Origin: Cephalothrix spiralis
Lineage: Eukaryota; Nemertea; Palaeonemertea; Archinemertea; Cephalotrichidae
Assembly (NCBI GenBank): GCA_032353305.1
Contig: JAUCNG010404028.1
Location: 1-10,462 of the forward strand
Length of the DNA stretch: 10,462 nt
Direction: 5' to 3'
The notes under the pieces were generated by a model that saw only the letters and a list, made by a program, of their open reading frames with translations, searched no databases and was not told the origin of the DNA. Made by a program: the position numbers and the translations under genes. Below are positions 7,501-10,462 of this stretch, piece after piece (the first letter of the stretch is position 1; every line of letters starts with the position of its first letter).

Positions 7501-7588
7501 ATAATAAAGCCGATTCTTATAGTGACGTCACTCTTCAAGCTATTTTTATGCTGAATAATTACAACTATATTCTGAAATCATTGCAAAA
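1523..7588 (+). CDS. Exo70: Exo70 exocyst subunit (EXOC7), middle part, ten exons, both ends missing
   Basis: Exo70 is a subunit of the octameric exocyst, which tethers secretory vesicles to the plasma membrane; family members bind phosphoinositides and Rho-type GTPases. The exons are 1523-1566, 1674-1786, 2007-2111, 2995-3114, 4027-4086, 4533-4571, 5729-5791, 6108-6174, 6632-6700 and 7468-7588. All introns have GT-AG ends and the joined 801 bases stay in one open frame (about 267 residues). Family matches recognised from memory include RIIPEKFQRK, KHDFIGVVSVFPVIRHL, GAKALEVFIENIK, NDPDK followed by MPKDGTVHELTSN, ETAGAML, and NNYNYILKSLQK at the end. The part seen corresponds to the linker after the N-terminal coiled coil and the first helical bundles of the Exo70 domain. 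An N-terminal region and roughly the last third, including the basic membrane-binding C-terminal end, are absent. Third codon positions are mostly A or T. The product assignment is firm; whether the gene is intact is not. Confidence 0.95.
1674..1786 (+). CDS. Exo70: Exo70 exon, acidic linker into the Exo70 domain
   Basis: The acceptor is TATTTTCAG and the donor GTAAGA. The exon is 113 bases: two bases completing a glycine codon, then 37 codons. It begins Thr-Met-Lys-Arg-Gln-Gln-Ser-Met, passes through an acidic patch (LDDDSSKDV) and ends MSALLKLIQ, equivalent to the helix that opens the conserved domain in animal homologues (SAFVKLAQ in vertebrates). An ATG lies at 1679, but an in-frame upstream exon makes an internal methionine more likely than the start. 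It ends in phase 0. Confidence 0.88.
2007..2111 (+). CDS. Exo70: Exo70 exon, start of the conserved helical domain
   Basis: The acceptor CTCTTTCAG and donor GTATGT bound 105 bases, exactly 35 codons in phase 0. It encodes SENDLLVRIIPEKFQRK, then a YFDMLIQPGLDSVVGEGE end. The order of conserved positions (leucine-rich start, IIPE, then a LIQ-x-x-LD helix and an acidic GEGE turn) matches metazoan Exo70. Confidence 0.95.
2230..2360. repeat. Left inverted-repeat arm of the fold-back element
   Basis: It pairs with 2556-2698 on the opposite strand. The inner end is a GCATGC palindrome within ACGCATGCGCAGT. The outermost bases pair less well than the inner 110. Confidence 0.75.
2556..2698. repeat. 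Right inverted-repeat arm of the fold-back element
   Basis: It is the reverse complement of the left arm. This arm with its inner flank (2499-2690) is also the part repeated at the left edge of the window (1-185). Confidence 0.75.
2995..3114 (+). CDS. Exo70: Exo70 exon, KHDF/VFP helices
   Basis: The acceptor TTTCTTTTTAG and donor GTAAGT bound 120 bases, 40 codons in phase 0. It contains AKRSIVKHDFIGVVSVFPV followed by IRHLRLLKNEFDLTLE, one of the most recognisable blocks of animal Exo70, where the basic pair before HDF and the VFP-x-x-RHL motif are conserved. The frame stays open past the donor to 3240, but that extension shows no conservation and is intron. Confidence 0.95.
3115..4026 (+). 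other. Exo70 intron with a dispersed repeat copy
   Basis: This 912-base intron carries the conserved repeat at 3407-3607. Around 3180-3400 is moderately GC-rich sequence that may belong to the same or another repeat. No coding exon is evident; the open frame running from the upstream exon to 3240 is intronic read-through. Confidence 0.85.
3407..3607. repeat. Dispersed repeat, copy A (second copy at 6331-6511)
   Basis: The copy begins GGGAGGGCGTCAGATGACTG and shares CTCAAATAGACACAGAC, GCATTTACCCTTAGG, CCGATTAGCAGT, TTTACCCCGAAGG, GACAGCGTCCCACTCCACGTA and finally TACGCTGAAG with copy B, in the same order and orientation. Overall identity looks above 80% by eye. Copy A has about 15 to 20 extra bases before TACGCTGAAG. 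Similarity may extend weakly to about 3645. It is probably a SINE or other short interspersed element; the tRNA-like part seen next to copy B is not clear here. Confidence 0.85.
4027..4086 (+). CDS. Exo70: Exo70 exon, 20-codon segment
   Basis: The acceptor is TTTACTTAG and the donor GTAAGT; the exon is 60 bases, 20 codons in phase 0. It encodes GCQAPTRSKVVSLLSTLDFT. The small residues followed by a T-x-x-K-x-x-x-L-x-S-x-x pattern match the short loop and helix between the VFP helix and the GAKALE helix of Exo70. Confidence 0.9.
4087..4532 (+). other. Exo70 intron, 446 bases
   Basis: Bounded by GTAAGT and TTTTTCAG. I see no gene or clear repeat inside. Confidence 0.85.
4533..4571 (+). CDS. 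Exo70: Exo70 micro-exon (13 codons)
   Basis: This is a 39-base exon between CTCTTTTTCAG and GTAACT, encoding GAKALEVFIENIK in phase 0. It is nearly identical to the vertebrate sequence at this position, so it is certain despite its size. The donor GTAACT is the weakest in the gene. Because both flanking introns are phase 0, skipping this exon would keep the frame and remove exactly 13 residues. Confidence 0.94.
4700..4796. repeat. Exact 19-bp direct repeat pair
   Basis: TCCTATTAATTCTCATAAA occurs at 4700-4718 and 4778-4796. The sequence between is built from related CTCCTAAAA/TCTTAAAAT units, so the region looks like a degenerate AT-rich array. Confidence 0.85.
4865..5035. repeat. AT-rich dispersed repeat, copy 1 (copy 2 at 10026-10280)
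   Basis: It shares with copy 2: ATAGATTAT, a GTTTTATTTGTA-like stretch, the exact 17-mer GGTTATTAGAAAATACG (4922-4938 here, 10081-10097 there), then ATTGCCAAAAA and CCAAAATT. Copy 1 lacks the roughly 90 bases present between the 17-mer and ATTGCCAAAA in copy 2. Similar CTCCTAAAA wording occurs near 7750-7870, possibly a third, more diverged member. Confidence 0.7.
5062..5096. repeat. Hairpin, about 15-bp stem (CGAGAGGTA...TACCTCTCG)
   Basis: CGAGAGGTAGTATTT pairs with AAGTATTACCTCTCG with only two G-T type mismatches and a loop of about five bases. It lies about 65 bases from the tRNA-like sequence and on the side that would follow it on the - strand. It may be the end of a mobile element or an RNA stem. 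No function is implied. Confidence 0.75.
5161..5233 (-). repeat. Degenerate tRNA-like sequence (SINE head or tRNA pseudogene)
   Basis: Read on the - strand it starts GGGACGGTAAGCTCAGTTGG then TATGAGC, close to the D arm and internal box A of a tRNA, and later has TGTTCGAGCCC, close to box B. The spacing between the two boxes is about that of a tRNA gene. The acceptor stem does not pair and the T stem is largely broken, so it is not a working tRNA. A tRNA-derived SINE head is the best reading; an isolated tRNA pseudogene is possible. Confidence 0.65.
5729..5791 (+). CDS. Exo70: Exo70 exon, NDPDK...MPKDGTVHELTSN signature
   Basis: The acceptor TTTTTCTTTAAAG and donor GTAAGT bound 63 bases, 21 codons in phase 0. 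The peptide NDPDK-QSN-MPKDGTVHELTSN is the most strongly conserved stretch of metazoan Exo70 and anchors the identification. It sits after the longest complete intron of the gene (1157 bases). Confidence 0.97.
5792..6107 (+). other. Exo70 intron, 316 bases
   Basis: AT-rich, bounded by GTAAGT and GTTTCAG. I see no gene or clear repeat inside. Confidence 0.85.
6108..6174 (+). CDS. Exo70: Exo70 exon, FLEQLLEYAETAGAML helix
   Basis: The acceptor is TTATGTTTCAG and the donor GTAAGC. It has 22 codons plus one base, ending in phase 1. It encodes VLLFLEQLLEYAETAGAMLV followed by Asn-Gln, matching the FL-x-QLL-x-x-x-ETAGAML block of animal Exo70. Confidence 0.95.
6175..6631 (+). other. Exo70 intron nearly filled by a dispersed repeat
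   Basis: A 457-base intron of which 6331-6606 is repeat copy B. The repeat ends only about 25 bases before the acceptor, so the polypyrimidine tract is squeezed into 6605-6630. Confidence 0.85.
6331..6606. repeat. Dispersed repeat, copy B, with a tRNA-like end
   Basis: 6331-6511 matches copy A at 3407-3607. Beyond that, 6555-6606 read on the - strand gives GAGTGGTAGAGAGTCGGTCT then TTGAATCCAGAG and GGTTTCGAGACTC, resembling the D, anticodon and T regions of a tRNA (CTTTGAATCCAG is like the anticodon arm of tRNA-Gln). If real, this is a tRNA-derived SINE on the - strand with its head at 6606 and body running down to 6331. The family name is not known to me. Confidence 0.7.
6632..6700 (+). CDS. 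Exo70: Exo70 exon, variable loop and following helix
   Basis: The acceptor TTATTTGCAG lies only about 25 bases downstream of a repeat copy. The donor is GTAAGT. The exon has two bases completing a glutamate codon, 22 codons, and one base starting the next. It encodes ELAASANASQLEQKHRMKLA followed by EYV. The alanine/serine-rich start is in the variable loop of the family; the L-x-x-Y-V end matches the helix before KVL. The frame is also open upstream through the repeat to 6448, which I read as chance or possible exonisation rather than part of the main transcript. Confidence 0.85.
6701..7467 (+). other. Exo70 intron with GC-rich CGGCGG blocks
   Basis: A 767-base intron. It is AT-rich except for GC-rich blocks at 7100-7132 and 7350-7401. 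A 105-codon open frame on the - strand (7095-7412) is composed of low-complexity lysine-, tyrosine- and phenylalanine-rich sequence plus the GC blocks; it has no family resemblance and I do not call it a gene. Confidence 0.8.
7095..7405. repeat. Pair of CGGCGG-rich blocks flanking AT-rich sequence, possible element
   Basis: The left block has CACGGCGGCGTTTTTTTACT then GGCGGCGGCG. The right block has CGGCGGCGCGCCG, then ATAAATAAGACGTAGGCGTC and GGCCGCCGCGCGCC, the two GC runs being inverted to each other. On the opposite strand the right block reads GACGCCTACGTCTTATTTAT then CGGCGCGCC, loosely like the left block (GGCG, T-rich, GGCGGCG). This could be a decayed element with inverted ends of about 300 bp; the pairing is imperfect. 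Confidence 0.45.
7468..7588 (+). CDS. Exo70: Exo70 exon (last visible), NNYNYILKSLQK helix
   Basis: The acceptor CTATTGCAG and donor GTAAGT bound 121 bases: two bases completing a threonine codon, 39 codons and two bases of the next, leaving phase 2. It encodes KVLAALGLNLNNK, then a variable turn, then LQAIFMLNNYNYILKSLQ. The HNNYNYILKSL block of vertebrate Exo70 is recognisable, with Leu in place of His. The donor is strong, so the transcript should continue, but I find no matching exon in the remaining 2.9 kb. Confidence 0.95.
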
Positions 7589-7744
7589 GTAAGTGGGTTA
7601 TTTATATTCCATTTCCTTTAATATATGATATCTCGAGAGCAAATAATTATAGGCGACATTTGTCAAGCATCTGTTAGGTCTGCGTTTTTTGCGCAGAAGC
7701 GCAATGTAGAATGTGGATAGGCTTTATTTTCGATTATGCGTTTT

Positions 7745-7995
7745 CATGTGTCCTAAAATTTGACAAAGCCTCCTAATTTCTGAAAATCTAAAATTCCTAA
7801 AATGTTTAAAAAAGCTCCTCAAAAATGTCATGTCATAAGTCCTAATATGCCTCAAATTGAATGAGAAATGATGAATTATGCAAATAAAACTTTAAAATTT
7901 TCCTCGCCTCGCTTCGCTCGGCTCAATAACATAAATTTATGTGAAAAATGCGCTCAAAAATAACAATTTTTCTCCTCATAAGATGAAAGTCTTAT
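7745..7995. repeat. AT-rich repeat-like segment with a CTCGCTTCGCTCGGC core
   Basis: Contains several CTCCTAAA/TCCTAAAA words, then a GC-rich core at 7904-7922 followed by AATAACATAAATTTATG. A similar core, ACTCGCTTCGCTTGGC, is at 9930-9945, followed by ACAAGATTTTATAATTTA. The two segments are probably diverged members of one family. Confidence 0.5.
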
Positions 7996-8698
7996 ATTTT
8001 CTATAATTTAAAGTCAAGGAATCACCTGTATATGATAAGTAAAAAAATTATAAGAAATTATTATGGACTCCTATTATTGAACGTCCTTTTCTTTGTATCG
8101 TACGTGTTTTGTTAGTTACAGTTAAAATTGAGAACAGGAGTCAAATTGTTCGTTTACTCACTTACTAATGATTTAATCGTTAACTTTAAAAATATATCCA
8201 TCGCCCTACGCTTAACAAGTAAAAATTAACAGAAACAGTTAAATGACAAAGTCTACCAATCTTGACAAACCTAGGATTCACGGACTAGAAACAACAGCGC
8301 TACCAAAAATTTCGGTATCATTCGTTTTTCATGACAAATACAATAAAGTTCACATCAAATTATAATGCTGCTCATGCGCGAACGCGATTGCATGATATAG
8401 TATTGAAAAAATAAAATACTAACCAAACGCAGTTTGCATACAAGAATAAAGAACATTTAAACCTTTCGGCTTTTCAACTCATCTTTCGAGAGGGAAACAA
8501 TTAACTTCTCAAAAAACAACTTGTATTGCCATTAAACCTATTTTAAAACCTAAGAAAAGTTCTGAGAAAAACAGTGATATAACTGAACTAGTATTTGTTT
8601 TATATGGATTATATTTTATTTTATATAACATAAATAAACAAAAATTAGGACATGATATTATATATACACAAAGAGCAAAACCAATCACTGGATCCGTC

Positions 8699-8839
8699 AT
8701 GCATGGACTACGACCCCCAACCACCTACCAACCCCGCCCAGACTATAAGAGTCCTATGAAAAAACTACCCAAAGATGTCTATGCCGAAGTCCATTCAGGT
8801 TCCGTTGTGAGAGGCTCGCGATACTATTGGTATTCATGA
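8699..8839 (+). other. 46-codon open frame, unrecognised
   Basis: An ATG at 8699 opens a frame to a TGA at 8837-8839. It is proline- and tyrosine-rich at the start (HGLRPPTTYQPRPDY), basic in the middle (KSPMKKLPKD) and ends GSVVRGSRYYWYS. It is more GC-rich than the surroundings. No homologue is recognised and it is not an Exo70 segment. It could be a small secreted-protein fragment, a lone exon of another gene, part of a repeat, or chance. I see no convincing acceptor before it. Confidence 0.2.
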
Positions 8840-8872
8840 TAAATTAATCAATTACTATTTTAATTATTATAA

Positions 8873-8935
8873 GGAGTAATAACTCATTATTCGACAATTA
8901 ATTAGGAGTATTAATCATTATTATTCAATAATTTC
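8873..8935. repeat. Degenerate 32-bp tandem duplication
   Basis: GGAGTAATAACTCATTATTC and on to 8904 is followed by a second unit, GGAGTATTAATCATTATTAT, from 8905. Both continue CAATAATT-like. Very AT-rich. Confidence 0.6.
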
Positions 8936-9034
8936 TTTTTTTAAATAAGGTTAATATTTTTTTGTAAAGCTTTTGTATAATTATTTAATTTTTTTTCACG
9001 ATTTTATATACAACTTAATTGTTGTGATCAATAA

Positions 9035-9258
9035 TTAGACTGGAGAGTCGTCCTCAGGCTCTTCAATTGTTCCAGGCCCGAAATTTCTGAAGTTGTCTTC
9101 GGGATAAGTAATTTCGTCCATGGGAACACGCAAAAGGTTAGGAGCGGAAACGGCAACCAAAATGCCAGCTGCGATGTTGAATGGGATGGCGAGTACTGGC
9201 GCACCGGCGATACCGAGGATGTTTGCCATGGCCGAGTGTATTAGAACACTCATGAAAG
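9035..9258 (-). CDS. UT-family last exon with stop codon
   Basis: The acceptor on the - strand is GAATTTTTCAG and the first two bases complete an alanine codon. 73 codons follow, then TAA. It has a membrane helix (AFMSVLIHSAMANILGIAG), the APVLAIPF signature leading into another hydrophobic helix (NIAAGILVAVSA), then the VPMDEITYPEDN motif and a short acidic cytoplasmic tail (TIEEPEDDSPV). An ATG further upstream at 9283 is in the intron and is not needed. Confidence 0.85.
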
Positions 9259-10462
9259 CTGAAAAATTCAAAGAAAAATACAATTAGAATTTAATATCAA
9301 GTCAATAGCTGTTCGAAAAGTAGACCTTTTAATCTTTGTGCTCCCCGACAGGACTCTTTCTCCGAGGTTTTCCCGCTCCCTATTCCTTTTCATCCTATTT
9401 GATATTTCATGGGGATGAGAAATTGAGTGAATTATTAGGGAGGCCTTGGAATTAGGACATCTACACTGTAGGTCATCTTAGGACCTATTTAAAAAAAATG
9501 AAATAACTAAATTTTTAAAGCATATATTCAGGGTCAGGGAAACCTTGAAAGTCAGGGAATTGAAAATTGGTCACGGAAAGTCGGGGAATTCATCTTTGTG
9601 GTCAGGGAAAATTTTCTGAAATACCAAAAAATCTCGTGTCTTATACTTAAAAACTCAGATTATTTACATTGGTTTGTAAGATTTGTATAATAAGTTGAGA
9701 CTTTCACTTTGTATTTATTTACTTTAAGATGAATCTGTTTGTGTTTAGAAATATTATTGCTGATATTAATGAAAATTCAGAACGTCAGGGAAAATGGTTA
9801 GAAATGGTCATGGAAAGTCAGGGAAAATGATCCTGGTAAATCTGTAGACACCCTGTCATAAGATATGAAATTTTTCTTAAAATCTCAATATATTTCTTGT
9901 TCAAAAGAAAAAGAGACAAATTTTTCTTGACTCGCTTCGCTTGGCACAAGATTTTATAATTTAAGTATGTTTTCGCAAAGGCGCGTGCAAAATAAAATTG
10001 TTAGAGTCCCTTGATTAATTTTATGCATAGATTATATTGATTTTTTAATTCAAAAAATAGTTTTGTTTGTATCGAAGAAAGGTTATTAGAAAATACGCAC
10101 ATGTATACTACTATTATTGTAACATCTTGTTATATCTTGTGTATGTGATACGGCCCGAGAGGTCATATATCAATAAATATTTTCATTTCAGTCATTTTAC
10201 TACATATACATCTCATTAATTGCCAAAAAGTTTTTTTCTTAAAATCCTATAAACTATTACCAAAATTCCGAAAGTAAAATCTCCTAATTGAAAAATTTCT
10301 TAAAAAATTGAAATACCAAAGGTGACTGACTACAAGGCCTGTATACTTATCATAATACGATTGAGTATAATTACCTGAAAGCAATGCAAGGTAGCTTGAA
10401 ACAAGACCAGGAACATAGAAAAACCCGCCAAGGCACATGGTTGAGAGGATGGCGTTATAACT
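9035..10462 (-). CDS. Urea transporter (UT/SLC14 family), C-terminal end, two exons
   Basis: UT proteins are trimeric membrane channels that let urea move down its gradient; each subunit is two homologous membrane halves. The last two exons are seen: 10462-10375 (open at the window edge, ends in phase 1) and 9258-9035, ending in TAA at 9035-9037. The joined 103 residues include SYNAILSTMCLGGFFYVPG, LGIAGAPVLAIPFNIAAG and VPMDEITYPEDN, matching the second half of the family: a YN-x-x-L...A-x-GG-x-F membrane segment, the LPxxTxPF signature and the P-x-x-x-I/V-TYPE-x-N tail. Here the signature reads APVLAIPF, so the usual leucine and threonine are both alanine. Codons prefer G or C at the third position more than in the Exo70 exons. 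No N-terminal half, promoter or regulation is visible. The gene runs antisense to Exo70. Confidence 0.85.
9531..9857. repeat. GTCAGGGAA-type dispersed repeat
   Basis: GTCAGGGAA or a one-base variant occurs at 9533, 9551, 9570, 9580, 9601, 9784, 9807 and 9816. The segment ends with CTGTAGACACCCTGTC at 9842-9857. The repeated GTCAGGGAAA wording closed by GTAGACACCCTG is, from memory, a common layout of short interspersed repeats in animal genomes. The middle (9615-9780) is diverged AT-rich sequence. Confidence 0.75.
10026..10280. repeat. AT-rich dispersed repeat, copy 2 (copy 1 at 4865-5035)
   Basis: Shares ATAGATTAT, the exact 17-mer at 10081-10097 and ATTGCCAAAAA with copy 1. It differs by about 90 extra bases (roughly 10104-10217) that contain CGGCCCGAGAGGTCATATAT, CAATAAA and a TTTCATTTCAG end. 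That piece may be a second element inserted into the repeat. Confidence 0.65.
10375..10462 (-). CDS. UT-family exon, membrane segment (partial, runs off the right edge)
   Basis: 29 codons plus one base, ending at donor GTAA (TTTCAG|GTAA read on the - strand). It encodes SYNAILSTMCLGGFFYVPG, then LVSSYLALLS. Hydrophobic throughout, it corresponds to the second-half membrane helix of UT proteins that begins with (G/S)YN and carries a GG-x-F turn, before the last two helices. Its true 5' boundary is outside the window. Confidence 0.83.

Larger units (their letters stand above)
7589..9034. other. AT-rich stretch between the last Exo70 exon and the UT stop codon
   Basis: It starts with the Exo70 donor GTAAGT. 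7745-7995 is repeat-like, with CTCCTAAAA-type wording and a GC-rich CTCGCCTCGCTTCGCTCGG core at 7904-7922. 8699-8839 is a GC-richer 46-codon open frame. 8873-8935 is a degenerate tandem repeat. I searched by eye for the expected next Exo70 segments (a SELLDL-like helix, an EHIEQQ-like helix, a final FTKNPEKYIKY-like end) and found none. The low-coordinate end just before 9035 would be the 3' untranslated region of the - strand UT gene. Confidence 0.6.
9259..10374 (-). other. Intron of the UT gene, repeat-rich
   Basis: A 1116-base intron with GT-AG ends on the - strand. It holds the GTCAGGG-rich repeat at 9531-9857, a CTCGCTTCGCTTGGC core at 9931-9945 and AT-rich repeat copy 2 at 10026-10280. 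No Exo70 exon is recognisable on the + strand. Confidence 0.8.

Noticed and set aside
8509-8724. 71-codon frame on the - strand
   Set aside because: AT-rich hydrophobic translation with no family resemblance and no splice links to the UT exons.
10247-10438. Longer - strand frame through 10247 as the UT exon end
   Set aside because: Family similarity stops at LALLS, where a GTAA donor follows at 10374. Phase 1 there matches the phase of the last exon exactly.

Overview
This is nuclear DNA from a multicellular eukaryote, most likely an invertebrate animal and plausibly an arthropod. The conserved coding sequence comes in short exons (39 to 121 bases). Each intron is bounded by GT and AG, usually with a pyrimidine-rich acceptor. 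The introns are AT-rich and full of dispersed repeats. I see no prokaryotic operon, phage or CRISPR structure. The taxon is an inference from gene structure and repeat style; nothing here fixes the species.

Two protein-coding genes are visible, both incomplete. On the + strand, ten consecutive exons (1523-7588) encode about 267 residues of the middle of Exo70 (EXOC7), a subunit of the exocyst vesicle-tethering complex. All ten join in frame. The N-terminal coiled-coil part and roughly the last third of the protein are not in the window. On the - strand, two exons (10375-10462 and 9035-9258) encode the C-terminal end of a urea-transporter (UT/SLC14-type) channel. Its earlier exons lie beyond the right edge. 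The UT exons come after the last visible Exo70 exon, in antisense. Either the UT gene is nested in a large Exo70 intron, or Exo70 is broken or misassembled here.

Region by region: 1-1522 has no recognised exon; it starts with a fragment of a repeat family that recurs at 2499-2696, and it holds short tandem and inverted repeats. 1523-7588 is the Exo70 body. Its introns carry a fold-back element of about 470 bp (2230-2698), two copies of a conserved repeat (3407-3607 and 6331-6511), a degenerate tRNA-like sequence (5161-5233, - strand), a hairpin (5062-5096) and GC-rich CGGCGG blocks (7100-7132 and 7350-7401). 7589-9034 is AT-rich repeat sequence with one unexplained 46-codon reading frame (8699-8839). 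9035-10462 is the UT gene, whose intron holds a GTCAGGG-rich repeat (9531-9857) and a second copy of an AT-rich repeat also found at 4865-5035.

No functional link between Exo70 and the UT gene follows from the sequence. I did not find a convincing new biological system. The points most worth checking are the antisense arrangement with missing Exo70 3' exons, the altered signature motif and different codon use of the UT gene, the fold-back element and the tRNA-like repeats.
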